This document shows positions 9,948 to 20,800 of a stretch of 64,000 nt of DNA, piece after piece; the stretch's first letter is position 1, and every line of letters begins with the position of its first letter. The notes below the pieces were generated by a model. That model made no database searches. It had not been told where the DNA came from and saw only the letters and a list, made by a program, of their open reading frames with translations. Made by a program: the position numbers and the translations under genes. Origin of the DNA: Microbacterium hydrocarbonoxydans (GTDB lineage Bacteria; Actinomycetota; Actinomycetes; Actinomycetales; Microbacteriaceae); the NCBI RefSeq assembly GCF_000956475.1, contig NZ_JYJB01000005.1:62001-126000 (forward strand), written 5' to 3'.

Positions 9948-12062
9948 TTACTCGCCCTTGGCCTTCTGGACGATCTCATCGGCCACGGCACGGGGAACCT
10001 CAGCGTAGCTGTGGAACTCCATGGAGTAGACAGCGCGACCCGAGGTCTTCGAGCGCAGGTCGCCGATGTAGCCGAACATCTCGGACAGCGGAACCTGGGC
10101 GCGGACGACCTTGACGCCTGCGGCGTCCTCCATCGACTGGATCTGGCCACGACGCGAGTTCAGGTCGCCGATGACGTCGCCCATGTACTCCTCGGGAGTA
10201 CGGACCTCGACGGCCATCAGCGGCTCGAGCAGCACGGGGTTTGCGCGACGCGCAGCCTCCTTGAAGCCCATGGAGCCTGCGATCTTGAACGCCATCTCCG
10301 AGGAGTCGACGTCGTGCGCGGCACCGTCGACGATGGTCGCCTTGACGCCCACCATCGGGTAGCCGGCGAGCACGCCGACGTTCATCGCGTCCTGGAAGCC
10401 GGCGTCGATCGAGCCGATGTACTCGCGCGGGATGCGACCACCGGTCACGGCGTTCACGAACTCGTAGGTCTTGTCGTTGTCGAGCTCGAGCGGCTCGATG
10501 TTGAACTGGATCTTCGCGAACTGACCCGAACCACCGGTCTGCTTCTTGTGCGTGTAGTCGTGCTTCTCGACGGCCTTGCGGATCGTCTCGCGGTACGCGA
10601 CCTGAGGCTTGCCGACGTTCGCCTCGACGCGGAACTCGCGCTTCATGCGGTCGACGAGGATGTCGAGGTGCAGCTCGCCCATGCCCTTGATGGTCGTCTG
10701 ACCGGTCTCGGGGTTGAGCTCCGTGCGGAAGGTCGGGTCCTCTTCGGCGAGCTTCTGGATCGCGAGACCCAGCTTCTCCTGGTCGGCCTTGGTCTTCGGC
10801 TCGATCGCGACCTCGATGACCGGCTCGGGGAACGTCATCGACTCGAGGACGACCGGCGCGCTGATGTCGGCGAGGGTGTCACCGGTGGTGGTGTCCTTCA
10901 GGCCGATCACGGCGTAGATGTTGCCGGCGGTCAGCTTGTCGACCGGGTTCTCCTTGTTGGCGTGCATCTGGAAGATCTTTCCGATGCGCTCCTTCTTGCC
11001 CTTGGTCGAGTTGATGACCTGAGCACCCGACTCGAGCTCGCCCGAGTACACGCGCACGTAGGTCAGACGACCGAAGAAGGGGTGCACGGCGACCTTGAAG
11101 GCCAGCGCCGAGAACGGGTCCTTCGCGTCGGGGTGACGCTCGATGACCTTCTCCTCGTCCTTCGGGTCGTGCGCCTCGATGGCGCCGACGTCGAGGGGGT
11201 TGGGCAGGTAGTCGACGACCGCGTCGAGCATCGGCTGCACGCCGCGGTTCTTGAACGCCGAGCCGCAGAGCACGGGGTAGATCTCGCTGGCGACGACCAG
11301 CTTGCGGATGGCGCCCTTGATCTCGGCGACCGTGAGCTCCTCACCGCCGAAGAACTTCTCGAGCAGCGCGTCGTCGGTCTCGGCGACGGTCTCGAGCAGG
11401 GTCTGACGGTACTCGTCTGCCTTGTCCTTGAGCTCGGCAGGGATCTCCTGGATCTCGTACGACGCGCCCATGGTCACGTCACCCTTGGCATCGCCGGGCC
11501 ACACCAGCGCGCGCATCTCGACGAGGTCGATGACGCCGATGAAGTCGTTCTCCGCGCCGATGGGCAGCTGGATCACGAGCGGCTTCGCGCCGAGGCGGTT
11601 GACGATGGTGTCGACGGTGAAGTAGAAGTCAGCGCCGAGCTTGTCCATCTTGTTGACGAAGCAGATGCGCGGGACGTTGTACTTGTCGGCCTGACGCCAC
11701 ACGGTCTCGGACTGGGGCTCGACGCCCTCCTTGCCGTCGAACACGGCGACAGCGCCGTCGAGGACGCGGAGCGAGCGCTCCACCTCGACCGTGAAGTCCA
11801 CGTGACCGGGGGTGTCGATGATGTTGATCTGGTTCTTGTTCCAGAAGCAGGTCACGGCGGCAGACGTGATCGTGATGCCGCGCTCCTTCTCCTGCTCCAT
11901 CCAGTCGGTGGTCGACGCGCCGTCGTGCGTCTCGCCGAGCTTGTGGTTGACGCCCGTGTAGAACAGGATGCGCTCGGTGGTGGTGGTCTTGCCAGCATCG
12001 ATGTGAGCCATGATGCCGATGTTCCGAACCTTGCTCAGGTCGGTGAGCACGTCTTGTGCCAC
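9948..12062 (-). CDS. fusA: Elongation factor G
   Basis: 704 residues. The G domain shows [15 protein letters not shown] (residues 19-33), DTPGHVDFT and [10 protein letters not shown]; domains II-V follow to [17 protein letters not shown] translocates tRNA-mRNA and, with RRF, recycles ribosomes. It lies 84 bases after rpsG, with a strong GC hairpin in the gap. No second EF-G-like gene is visible nearby. Confidence 0.99.
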   Translation of the reverse strand: MAQDVLTDLSKVRNIGIMAHIDAGKTTTTERILFYTGVNHKLGETHDGASTTDWMEQEKERGITITSAAVTCFWNKNQINIIDTPGHVDFTVEVERSLRVLDGAVAVFDGKEGVEPQSETVWRQADKYNVPRICFVNKMDKLGADFYFTVDTIVNRLGAKPLVIQLPIGAENDFIGVIDLVEMRALVWPGDAKGDVTMGASYEIQEIPAELKDKADEYRQTLLETVAETDDALLEKFFGGEELTVAEIKGAIRKLVVASEIYPVLCGSAFKNRGVQPMLDAVVDYLPNPLDVGAIEAHDPKDEEKVIERHPDAKDPFSALAFKVAVHPFFGRLTYVRVYSGELESGAQVINSTKGKKERIGKIFQMHANKENPVDKLTAGNIYAVIGLKDTTTGDTLADISAPVVLESMTFPEPVIEVAIEPKTKADQEKLGLAIQKLAEEDPTFRTELNPETGQTTIKGMGELHLDILVDRMKREFRVEANVGKPQVAYRETIRKAVEKHDYTHKKQTGGSGQFAKIQFNIEPLELDNDKTYEFVNAVTGGRIPREYIGSIDAGFQDAMNVGVLAGYPMVGVKATIVDGAAHDVDSSEMAFKIAGSMGFKEAARRANPVLLEPLMAVEVRTPEEYMGDVIGDLNSRRGQIQSMEDAAGVKVVRAQVPLSEMFGYIGDLRSKTSGRAVYSMEFHSYAEVPRAVADEIVQKAKGE

Positions 12063-12108
12063 AGGAGTGTCCTTATCTTTTTGGCAGTCGTACTGCGAAG
12101 AGTGGGGT

Positions 12109-12139
12109 GCCCGCCCCCGGCGAGTGGCCGGGGGCGGGC
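12109..12139 (-). terminator. Perfect 13-bp hairpin between rpsG and fusA
   Basis: GCCCGCCCCCGGC at 12109-12121 pairs exactly with 12127-12139 around GAGTG. It begins 8 bases after the rpsG stop and lacks a U-tract, which suggests attenuation or mRNA end stabilisation rather than full termination. Confidence 0.65.
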
Positions 12140-12146
12140 GAAGCTG

Positions 12147-12620
12147 TTACCAGCGGTAGTGAGCGAACGCGCGGTTCGACTCGGCCATCTTGTGCGTGTC
12201 CTCGCGGCGCTTGACCGCGGCGCCGAGGCCGTTCGACGCGTCGAGGATCTCGTTCTGCAGACGCTCGGTCATCGTCTTCTCACGACGGCCCTTGGCGTAG
12301 CTGACGAGCCAGCGCAGCGCGAGGGTGTTCGCGCGGTGCGGCTTGACCTCGACCGGCACCTGGTAGGTCGAACCGCCGACGCGGCGGCTCTTGACCTCGA
12401 GGGTGGGACGGACGTTGTCGAGCGCCTTCTTCAGCGTGGCGACGGCATCCTGTCCGCCGTTCTTCGCCTCGACGCCCTTGAGGGCGTTGTAGACGATCGA
12501 CTCGGCGAGCGACTTCTTGCCGTCGACGAGGATCTTGTTGACCAGCTGGCTGACGATCGGAGCGCCGTATACCGGGTCGTTGACGACGGGACGCTTAGGT
12601 GCGGGACCCTTACGAGGCAT
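12147..12620 (-). CDS. rpsG: 30S ribosomal protein S7
   Basis: 157 residues, opening [19 protein letters not shown] and ending [12 protein letters not shown]7 nucleates assembly of the 30S head and in E. coli regulates the str operon by binding the rpsL-rpsG spacer. That spacer is only 5 bases here, so the E. coli mechanism is unlikely in this form. Confidence 0.98.
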   Translation of the reverse strand: MPRKGPAPKRPVVNDPVYGAPIVSQLVNKILVDGKKSLAESIVYNALKGVEAKNGGQDAVATLKKALDNVRPTLEVKSRRVGGSTYQVPVEVKPHRANTLALRWLVSYAKGRREKTMTERLQNEILDASNGLGAAVKRREDTHKMAESNRAFAHYRW

Positions 12621-12625
12621 CTAAC

Positions 12626-12994
12626 TCAACCCTTCTTCGCGCCGTAGCGGCTGCGAGCCTGCTTACGGTTCTTGACGGCCTGGGTGTCCAGGGCGCCACG
12701 GACGATCTTGTAACGCACACCGGGGAGGTCCTTGACACGACCGCCGCGGACGAGCACCAGCGAGTGCTCCTGCAGGTTGTGGCCCTCGCCGGGGATGTAG
12801 GCGGTGACCTCGGTCCCGTTGCGGAGCTTCACACGAGCGACCTTGCGCATCGCCGAGTTCGGCTTCTTCGGGGTGGTGGTGTAGACGCGGGTGCAGACCC
12901 CGGCCTGCTGCGGGTTCGACTTCAGGGCGGGAGCCTTGGTCTTGGAGACCTTCGGCGAGCGACCCTTGCGAACCAACTGCTGAATGGTTGGCAC
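12626..12994 (-). CDS. rpsL: 30S ribosomal protein S12
   Basis: 122 residues from a GTG behind GAGGAGAG. The decoding-centre lysines are wild type: K43 in TTPKKPNSA and K88 in [10 protein letters not shown], so streptomycin sensitivity at this locus is expected. It heads the str operon, about 160 bases downstream of a good promoter. Confidence 0.98.
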   Translation of the reverse strand: MPTIQQLVRKGRSPKVSKTKAPALKSNPQQAGVCTRVYTTTPKKPNSAMRKVARVKLRNGTEVTAYIPGEGHNLQEHSLVLVRGGRVKDLPGVRYKIVRGALDTQAVKNRKQARSRYGAKKG

Positions 12995-13131
12995 GTTCTC
13001 TCCTCATAGTGCTGCACGGTGACAGCGTGATGGATTTCACATCATGACCCACCGGCACGCCGGAACCGACGTGCTTTTGTGGTGGTGGGTATGCCGTGGG
13101 GGCGGACCGGCAAGGTGCCGACGCCCAGCGA

Positions 13132-13147
13132 GCACGTCGAGACGTGC
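13132..13147. promoter_or_regulatory. Inverted repeat in the str operon leader
   Basis: GCACGTC and GACGTGC are separated by GA, just after the predicted transcription start of the rpsL mRNA. It could be an operator or a short 5' hairpin. Confidence 0.35.
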
Positions 13148-13160
13148 ACACACCTGCTCA

Positions 13161-13189
13161 AGTGTAATGGCGCGTAACGTGGCGGTCAA
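13161..13189 (-). promoter_or_regulatory. Promoter of the str operon
   Basis: On the minus strand TTGACC (13184-13189), a 17-base spacer and TACACT (13161-13166) give a near-consensus housekeeping promoter. Transcription would start near 13154, leaving a 160-base leader before rpsL. The -35 box lies 5 bases from the end of the next gene upstream. Confidence 0.75.
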
Positions 13190-13193
13190 ATGG

Positions 13194-16100
13194 TCAGCGC
13201 AGATCGCGGATCCGCGCTGCGACCGAGCCGCCCTCCCCCGTCCGCCGTTCCGCGGTGACCGCGATGATCAGCAGCACGGCCCCCATCACGGCGAGTGTGA
13301 TCCACCACGGCATCGACTCGATGCCCCGCCCGATCTGCACCGAGAACACGAACACGTTCTCGATCGGCAGCACGATGAGCCCGATGAGGAAGGGAGCGGC
13401 GAGACGCCCCCTCGATCCCACCAGGATGGCGGCGAGGGCCAGCACCATCACCAGGATCGCCCGCCAGGTGAGGGGGTCGGTGAAGGTCGAGACGATCGAC
13501 GCGCTCATCATCGTGATGATCCCGGGGGCCAACAGCGCCCAGGAGCCGCTCCAGCGACCAGGCCAGCTGTTGAGCGTGGGGCGCGTCGACGGACTCGGCG
13601 CCCCGGGAGCGGACAGGCTCGGCGACCCGGCAGAGTCTGCGGAGAGGGTCACGGCTCCCGCCATCAGCAGGAACGCTCCGAGCGGGAGCGAGAACCACTC
13701 CACGCGCAGGTCGCGCGGGCTCCATGCCACCACGGCCGTCACGAACGCGATCGCGAACAGGAACCACACCGGCGGCAGGGCGATCTCCCGGCGGCGCAGG
13801 ACGGATGCCGTCGCCACGACCGCCAGCAGGTAGCCGAGCATCAGAGCCCACATCGCCCAGATAGAGAACCAGTCGCGCTCGATCGCGAACCAGGTGCCCG
13901 CGGCGAGCGCGAGCGCCGCCGGAGCACCGAGCCAGCGGCTCGCACGCAGCGCCGGCTGCTCCTCGGCCGCTGCGCGGATGCCGCGGCCCGCGAGCATGAG
14001 CGCGAGGGAAGCCACGGCGCTCACTCCGAGGCAGCTGAGGAAGAGCTCCGCGCCGTGCAGCGACGGGAAGTCCCACCCGAGACCGATCCTGATCCCCTGG
14101 ATCGCGCCGACGCTGGCCGCGAGCCCCGCAGCGATCAGGGTGGGGATGCGCAGCATCCGCAGTCGGCGCGCCCGTCCGGCAGCCCCCGCCCGGCCGAAGA
14201 AGCGGGCGAGGGCGAGGAGGCCCCAGCTCGCTGCGAGGAGACCGGCGACCCGCCAGAGAACCGAGGTCTGCCCCTCCGGGTCGGGTTCGACGACGGCAAC
14301 GATGGCGAGCAGCGGTCCGATGGCGACGATGAGTCCGGCAGCGTACAGCCCGACGGCGCGCGCGCCTCTGAGGGTCAGCACGACGGCGACGATGGCTGCG
14401 CCGAGGGTCGGCGGCAGCAGATACGCCTCGAGCAGGTCGACCCCGATCAGGCCCCACACGCACCACAGCGCGCCTGTGAACGCCGCCGCCGACACCGCCC
14501 AGGCGTAGCGGCGACCCGCGAAGAGAGCGGTGGCGGCGGCACCCAGGGCGAGGATCAGCAGCACGATGAAGGCTGTTCCGAGCCCTGCCGCCTCACGCCA
14601 CAGAGCGAGCCCGACCGCGATCGCTCCGGTCAGCAGCGACGACGCCTCGATCGCGATGCGCGCGGCTTCCGCGGTGCCGACCGCATGCCCTCGTGCGAGC
14701 AGCGCACCATGGATCAGCGGCGTCGCGGGCATCGCGAGAGCCACGACCGTCGCGATGATCGGCAGGGTCACCGGGGATCCGCTCGAGGGCAGCAGCTGTG
14801 CGCCCAGGCAGACGATCACGACGGCGAGAGCGGGAACCAGCATCCCCGCGGCGACCGTGCGCACCGCGACCGTGAGGCCTGGACGGCGGGTGAGCAGCAG
14901 TGACGCCGCCAGCACGAACATCAGCCCGGTGGACAGGGCCGTCCAGCCGCTGCGCTCCACGACGACCTGAAGGACGCCGATGCCGAACGGCACTGCGGAG
15001 ACCACCAGCACCGCCTGCCACGACCGCGCGCCGATGCGCGGCAGATACGTCGCCGCGATCGCAACGGCGAGGCCGGCGGATGCCGTCAGGCAGAGTTGCG
15101 CGATGCCGCCCACTCCCCCCTCGCCGAGCGCCGTGGAGACGAGCGTCAGCGCGTACGCGAATCCGGCACCCGCATAGAGGAACCGCCTCCCCGCCGGAAG
15201 CGCTCCGGCCAGGGCGGCGAGCGCGATGAGCGTGCCGATGCCGGCGAGCGGCACGATCGACGGATCGCGCCAGGCGATCACGGCCGAGGCGATGAGCGCC
15301 ACGTGCGCGGCGATGGACAGCACGGCCCTGACGCCCGGTGCTGTGACCGTGAGGTAGCGGAAGACCGCACCGATGATCACGACGGCGACCGCGAGCACGA
15401 CGACCGAGGCGGCCAGCGGCAGCACCTTCGCGCACCCGAGAACCAGCACGGCCACGGCTCCGACGATCAGCGCGAAGCGGGCGGGCACTGTTGCGAGCAG
15501 GCGGAGGCTGTCGTGGCGTCGTGCCAGGGCGCTGAACGCGCCGAGCCCCGCGCTGACCGCGGTGAGGCCGAGGATCAGGCTCCACTCCCAGACGGCACCC
15601 CTCACCTCGATACCGGGGCTGCGCTCGATCACCTCGGTGATCGTGCGCACGCCGGTGAGCCCGGCGAAGCCGAGAAGGGCGAGCGTGGGCAGGGCCAGCA
15701 CGACGAACGAGCCGCCGACGACGAACCCGCGCGGCACCGTGCGCGGCAGGGGCACGAGGGCGCCGATGATCACGAGAGCTGCCGCGGCGGCCGCGGGAAC
15801 GATCGCGAGAAGCCAGGATGAGACGGTTGCCGACTCCGTCGTGAATGCGCACACGCCGAGCACGATCGCAGCCGATGCCGCACCGCCCGCCCCGAGCGCC
15901 CAGAGCGGGCCGAGCATCCGCCTCGAGGCGATCGTCGCGTGCAGGGCCATCAGGAGCAGGAGGCCGGCGACCGTGAGCAGGAAGGGCGTAGGGTCGCCGC
16001 CCACCCGCGCCACGAGCACGAGCGCGACCAGCGCGGTGATCAGCTGCAGCGCCGTGAGGGTGATCTGCTCGACCCGCGGCGGGCGCAGACATTCGATGAG

Positions 16101-16910
16101 ACCCGCCGCAGCGAATGCGACACCGATCGCGCCGAGGGCCGCGGCCAGCGGCGTGCCGATTCCCGCGCCGGCCATCGCGGGCACGAGAGACAGCGCGACC
16201 AGCGAGGTCCACTGCCAGATCCGGATGCCGCGGGCGAAGCTCGCGATCAGCATCACCGCGCCGGCGACGGCCGTGGCACCGGCCGACGTGAGCCACGGGT
16301 CGATCCCGGGAGCGGCGAGCTGGGCGACCGCGTGCACGTCGAGGCCGCCGAACACGAGCCCGAGCCCGCCCACCGCCTCGGCCGAGAAGCGCAGGCCGCG
16401 GCGCGACAGCAGCCAGGCTCCGGCGAGGAACAGCAGCGTGATGAGTCCGACGATGACGCCGCGCAGCGCCTTGTCCGCCAGGTCGGGGTTGAAGTACGTG
16501 AAGACGACGGCCGCGACCGCGAAGAGGCCGGCGCCGGCCGTGGCCAGCACGGACTGCAGCGTTGCGCTGCTCTGCGGGTCGGTCGCGCGGGCGGCCGACG
16601 GACGAGACTCGTGCGCAGGAGCCTGCGGTGGGGTGGGTGCCGGTTCAGGTTGCGGGCGCGGAGCCGCTCCGACCGGCGCGATCGGGAGCACGGGAATACG
16701 CTGCAGCAGCTCATCGCGGGCACGCATGGCCTTCGCCGCGACGACGGAGGCGTTCCACAGCTCGACAGCGACGGGGCCGCGGAGATCCGCCCCGCAGCGA
16801 CCGCAGCGTCCCGCGGACAGCGTCCACTGGCACACCGGGCAGCTGGCGTCGTCGAGCAGATGTCTGGCGACCGATTCTCCCCAGGTCGACACCGGTGTCG
16901 TCGTCGTCAT
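13194..16910 (-). CDS. Very large multi-spanning membrane protein with N-terminal zinc ribbon (SCO7613-like)
   Basis: 1,238 residues. The N-terminus carries two CxxC knuckles (C24, C27, C36, C39; CPVC and CGRC), a zinc-ribbon pattern. A Pro/Ala/Gln-rich linker to about residue 110 follows. The rest is a continuous series of hydrophobic segments, roughly thirty, built mainly of Ala, Leu, Val and Gly with short charged loops. The layout fits the actinobacterial family named for the SCO7613 C-terminal domain; its function is unknown. Its ATG overlaps the stop of the XRE gene, so it belongs to the DUF2975-XRE operon. Internal repetition and the absence of catalytic motifs leave transport, scaffolding or envelope roles all open. 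Confidence 0.8.
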   Translation of the reverse strand: MTTTTPVSTWGESVARHLLDDASCPVCQWTLSAGRCGRCGADLRGPVAVELWNASVVAAKAMRARDELLQRIPVLPIAPVGAAPRPQPEPAPTPPQAPAHESRPSAARATDPQSSATLQSVLATAGAGLFAVAAVVFTYFNPDLADKALRGVIVGLITLLFLAGAWLLSRRGLRFSAEAVGGLGLVFGGLDVHAVAQLAAPGIDPWLTSAGATAVAGAVMLIASFARGIRIWQWTSLVALSLVPAMAGAGIGTPLAAALGAIGVAFAAAGLIECLRPPRVEQITLTALQLITALVALVLVARVGGDPTPFLLTVAGLLLLMALHATIASRRMLGPLWALGAGGAASAAIVLGVCAFTTESATVSSWLLAIVPAAAAAALVIIGALVPLPRTVPRGFVVGGSFVVLALPTLALLGFAGLTGVRTITEVIERSPGIEVRGAVWEWSLILGLTAVSAGLGAFSALARRHDSLRLLATVPARFALIVGAVAVLVLGCAKVLPLAASVVVLAVAVVIIGAVFRYLTVTAPGVRAVLSIAAHVALIASAVIAWRDPSIVPLAGIGTLIALAALAGALPAGRRFLYAGAGFAYALTLVSTALGEGGVGGIAQLCLTASAGLAVAIAATYLPRIGARSWQAVLVVSAVPFGIGVLQVVVERSGWTALSTGLMFVLAASLLLTRRPGLTVAVRTVAAGMLVPALAVVIVCLGAQLLPSSGSPVTLPIIATVVALAMPATPLIHGALLARGHAVGTAEAARIAIEASSLLTGAIAVGLALWREAAGLGTAFIVLLILALGAAATALFAGRRYAWAVSAAAFTGALWCVWGLIGVDLLEAYLLPPTLGAAIVAVVLTLRGARAVGLYAAGLIVAIGPLLAIVAVVEPDPEGQTSVLWRVAGLLAASWGLLALARFFGRAGAAGRARRLRMLRIPTLIAAGLAASVGAIQGIRIGLGWDFPSLHGAELFLSCLGVSAVASLALMLAGRGIRAAAEEQPALRASRWLGAPAALALAAGTWFAIERDWFSIWAMWALMLGYLLAVVATASVLRRREIALPPVWFLFAIAFVTAVVAWSPRDLRVEWFSLPLGAFLLMAGAVTLSADSAGSPSLSAPGAPSPSTRPTLNSWPGRWSGSWALLAPGIITMMSASIVSTFTDPLTWRAILVMVLALAAILVGSRGRLAAPFLIGLIVLPIENVFVFSVQIGRGIESMPWWITLAVMGAVLLIIAVTAERRTGEGGSVAARIRDLR

Positions 16911-17128
16911 CAGGACTCCTGTCCGTCGGGGATCCAGCGCAGGATGTCGCCCGGCTGGCAGTCGAGCACGCGGCAGATCGCGTCGAGTGTGGTGAAGCGC
17001 ACGGCCTTCGCACGGCCGTTCTTCAGGACCGCGACATTCGCCGGAGTGATGCCGATCGCGTCCGCGAACTCCTGAACGCTCATCTTCTTGCGGGCCAGCT
17101 GCACGTCGAGATCGATCACGATGGGCAT
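16910..17128 (-). CDS. XRE-family (YozG-like) transcriptional regulator
   Basis: 72 residues consisting almost only of a Cro/CI helix-turn-helix (MSVQEFADAIGITPANVAVLKNGRAKAVRFTTLDAICRVLDCQPGDIL). The C-terminal CQPGDILRWIPDG is typical of the small YozG-type regulators found beside DUF2975 membrane proteins. Start and stop overlap both neighbours by one base or by ATGA, so the three genes form one translationally coupled unit. It probably binds the CTATCG repeats in front of the operon. Confidence 0.88.
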   Translation of the reverse strand: MPIVIDLDVQLARKKMSVQEFADAIGITPANVAVLKNGRAKAVRFTTLDAICRVLDCQPGDILRWIPDGQES

Positions 17129-17604
17129 CAGACGACCTCGGAGAGATCCTGCTCGAGCTCGAGCGCCTTGCGCAGGAGTCCTCGCAGCACGACGACCAGC
17201 AGCGCGAGTGCGGCGCTCACCACCACGCCGAGGACCGCGAGCAGCGTGAGAGAGAGCGACACGGCCCGGCTCGCGACGATCACGATGTACGCGGCCAGGA
17301 TCAGCACGCCCGCCGAGATGAGGGCGGCGAGGATCACGTCGACGTAGCGGAAGGCCTCCACGCGGAAGATGCGGCCGGCCTGCACGAGCGAGAGCAGGAA
17401 CCAGATGCAGACGAGAGTGACCTCGACGAGGCCGAGGAACACGACAGCTCCGATGATGCCCGGGATCTCGAGCTGAGCGACATCGGGGTTGCGGATCGCG
17501 GTGATCCGAGCGACTTCGGGGATCACGAGGACCTGACTTGCGACGAGGAGCCCGAGGAGGACGACGATGAGCACCTGGAGGATGACGGTGACACGAGGCT
17601 GCAT
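17128..17604 (-). CDS. DUF2975 membrane protein
   Basis: 158 residues from the ATG at 17604 (MQPRVTVILQVLIVVLLGLL), preceded by GATAGGG; a TTG seven codons upstream is the alternative. Four hydrophobic segments occur at about residues 8-28, 46-70, 85-108 and 116-142, the usual topology of DUF2975. Members of this family are coupled to an XRE regulator, as here. The biochemical role is unknown. Confidence 0.85.
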   Translation of the reverse strand: MQPRVTVILQVLIVVLLGLLVASQVLVIPEVARITAIRNPDVAQLEIPGIIGAVVFLGLVEVTLVCIWFLLSLVQAGRIFRVEAFRYVDVILAALISAGVLILAAYIVIVASRAVSLSLTLLAVLGVVVSAALALLVVVLRGLLRKALELEQDLSEVV

Positions 17605-17611
17605 GGCGACC

Positions 17612-17649
17612 CTATCGATCAGCAATGGATATCTATCGAAAAACGATAG
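17612..17649 (-). promoter_or_regulatory. CTATCG repeat operator at the DUF2975-XRE promoter
   Basis: CTATCG occurs at 17612-17617 and 17633-17638, and its complement CGATAG at 17644-17649. The last two form an inverted repeat around AAAAA. They overlap a weak promoter (CTGACT, 16 bases, TATCCA on the minus strand), a likely position for autorepression by the small XRE protein. Confidence 0.55.
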
Positions 17650-17823
17650 TCAGGAGCGACGCCTCCGTCATCCGACGCGGCACTTCTCACAGCGGATGCG
17701 CAGGTCGCACCCGGCGGGCGGCACCGCCTCAGCGACCGATCGGAACGTCCGCGGCCAGCATCCGCCCCCAAAGACGCAGAAAGTCGAGCTCTCCGCCAGA
17801 ATCTTCGGCCGCCGCCCGCGTTC

Positions 17824-17829
17824 TATGCT
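17824..17829 (+). promoter_or_regulatory. -10 box, leaderless start of the SARP-like regulator
   Basis: TATGCT lies exactly 6 bases before the GTG at 17836, which places the predicted transcription start at the start codon. No -35 match is obvious. Confidence 0.6.
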
Positions 17830-17835
17830 GTCCAG

Positions 17836-20800
17836 GTGATGCAGCGCACTCCCCGGGTCGCCGTGCTCGGCCCGGTCACGGTCGCCGCAGCCGACGGCAA
17901 CCCTCTCGCGGTTCCCGGCGGGACCTCGCGTGCTCTGCTCGCCTCGCTCGCGCTCGGCGGCGACTCATCGCGCAGCGTCGACGCGATCGCCGCCGATGTG
18001 TGGGGCGACGATCTGCCGGCCAACCCGCGCGGAGCCGTGCAGACCCTCGTCTCGCGGCTGCGCTCGCTCGCCGGCGCAGACATCGTGCGCAGCGACGCGA
18101 TCGGCTATGCCCTCGGCGCCACCGCGACGAGCGACCTCGCGATCGCAAGGGAGGCGGATGCCGCAGCCGCGCGCCTTGCCGAGGGCGACCCCGCACGGCT
18201 GGCCCTGCTGGACCACGCCCTGTCGCTCTGGCGCGGAGAGGCCGGTGCCGATCTCGCCCGCTCCCCCGTCGCGCTCGACCTCTCCTCGGTGGCGAACGCT
18301 CTGCACGACAGCCTGTGCGCGGCGCACTCGCGGTCGCTGCTCGCAGCGGGCCGAGCCGCAGAAGCGGTTCCGGCTCTTGCGGATCTCGCCGAGTCGAAGC
18401 CGTACGACGACGAGGTGCACACGCAGCTGATGACGGCGCTGGTCGAGACCGGACGCCCCCAGGAGGCGCTCGCCGTCTTCGCCCGGCTGCGCGCCCGCCT
18501 GCGAGACGATCTGGGCGCATCCCCCGGAGACGGGCCGAGCACCCTGAACGCGCGAATCCTCCGCGGTGAGCAGACGGCGGGCCCCGCGCGCGTGCGCATC
18601 GGCCTGCGCGCCGCCCCGAACCGCCTCATCGGCCGCGACGACGACGTCGACCGCATCACAGCGCTGCTCGGGTCGTCGCGACTCGTGACGATCCTCGGGG
18701 CCGGCGGCCTCGGCAAGACGCGGCTCGCGCACGCGGTGGCCTCGGCATCCGACGCGCCGGTCGTCGCGGTCGTCGCACTCGCCAGCATCCGCGCCGATGC
18801 CGACCTGGAGCCCGCGATCGGCGCGGCGCTCGGCATCAGCGAGAGCTCGGCGAGCACCAGGCTGTCGGATGCCCGCGCACAGCCCGATCTGCGCACTCGC
18901 ATCGTCGCCCTGCTCGGCGAGCGCCCCACACTGCTCGTGCTCGACAACCTCGAGCAGATCATCGACGCCGCCGCGGCCTGGGCCGCAGACATGCTGGCAG
19001 CCGTGCCGGCCCTGCGCATCGTCACGACCAGCCGGACGCCCGTCGCGATCGCTGCGGAGACCGTCTATCCCCTGACCGCGCTCAGCGCCGATGACGGCGA
19101 CGGCCCTGCAGCGCGTCTGTTCCTCGAGCGCGCTCGCGCCGTACGACCCGACGCCAGACTCGATGCCGCCACCGTCACGCGGCTCTGCGATCGCCTCGAC
19201 GGCCTGCCGCTGGCGATCGAACTCGCCGCGGCGCGCATGCGCACCATGACGGCGGAGCAGATCGAATCGCGCCTCGAGAACCGGTTCGCGCTGCTGAGGA
19301 GCGGCGACCGCACCGCCCCCGAACGCCACCGCACCCTGCAGGCCGTGATCGAGTGGAGCTGGGATCTGCTCCGCGACGACGGCCGGGCCGCGCTCATGCG
19401 CCTCTCGGTGCTGCCTGCCGGCTTCTCGGCGGCGACGGCATCTGCCGTGCTCGGGGAGCCGTCCGTCGACGACCTGCTCGACGACCTCGTCGCCCAGTCC
19501 CTGCTCGTCGTGTCGGAGGGCAGGGACGGTCTGCGCTTCCGCATGCTCGAGACGGTGCGCGAGTTCGGCCTCGCCCGTCTCGGAGCCGCCGAAGGGAACG
19601 CCTGGGACTCGGTCCTCGCCTGGGCGCGCGGGTTCGCGGATGCTCCGGGCGGCGCTCTTCTCGGGACGCATGCGCCTGTGCGCCCCGAGGTCGTGCGCGA
19701 GCTCAACTCCGAGAACGACAACCTCATCGCCGCGCTGCGACATGCACTCGACCATGGGCGCGCGGAGGACGCCGTGCGCATCTTCTGGGCGCTGACGTCC
19801 GGATGGATCGTGCGCGGCGCCTTCACGGAGTTCTTCGGGTTCGCGGGCCCTGTCCTCGCGGCCCTCGACACTCTCGACGACGACGCGCTGCCGGCAGACG
19901 TGCTCGTGGGAGTGCTCATGCCCTGCGGGCTGATGTCCCTGATCGGCGAAGACCCCAGGGGCCTGCGCGCATTCAGCCGCTTGCGCAGGCTTGCGCGCAC
20001 GGGGGCGATCTCACCGAGCCCCGATCTCGCAGCCCTGGCCGCGGTCGCCGTGCACATGGCGCGACCGGAGCGAATGATGGCGGCCATGCTCGCGCTGAGC
20101 CATGCGCCGGAGCGCCGGGCCCGTCTGATCGGAGAGTTCCTCCGTTCCCAGACCGCCGAGAATCTGGGCGATGCGGCGACTGCAGCGGCATCCGCGCAGC
20201 GCGCATGGGAACTGGCCGCGGAGGTCGACGATCCGTGGATCGGGATGCTCTCGGCCAGCGCGGCGGCGCAGGTGGCCGGGCAGCTGGGCCGCCACGCCGA
20301 CGCATTGGTCTGGCTGGACAGGGCTGCCCGCCGCGCGGAGGGCTTCGACGCCGCCGAGGAGCGCGCCCAGCAGGACTGGACGCGCGGCATCGCGCTTCTC
20401 GGTCTCGGGCGCCTCGACGAGGCGGAGCGGATCTTCGACGAGGTGTCCGGCACCTCGGAGCTCACGCAGCAGGGTGTCGAGTACGCGGCGCTGGGCTGGT
20501 TCGGGCTCGCCGAGGTCGCCAGGTCCCGCCACGACGCAGACCGGGCGATCGAGGCGTACCGGCGATCGCTCGCCGGCTTCCCGTCGGGAGATCAGCGCTC
20601 GACCCCGTGGTACCTCGTGCTGATCGCGACCCTGATCGCCTCATCGGTCGCGGATGATCTGCTGCCCTCCGAAGACCTCGCGCACTGGGCCAGGCGGCTG
20701 CGCACCCGCACTCTGGCGCTGTACCGCATGAATCCGACGTACGTCGACCGGCCCGTGATCGGCACCGCCATGTCAGGGTGGGCGGCGTGGGCGCTCACAG

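Noticed and set aside
10011..12647. Long open frame on the plus strand (878 codons) across fusA and rpsG
   Set aside because: It is the antisense shadow of two certain genes in GC-rich DNA; composition (Val/Asp/Leu/Arg-rich) is typical of such shadows and no family is recognised.
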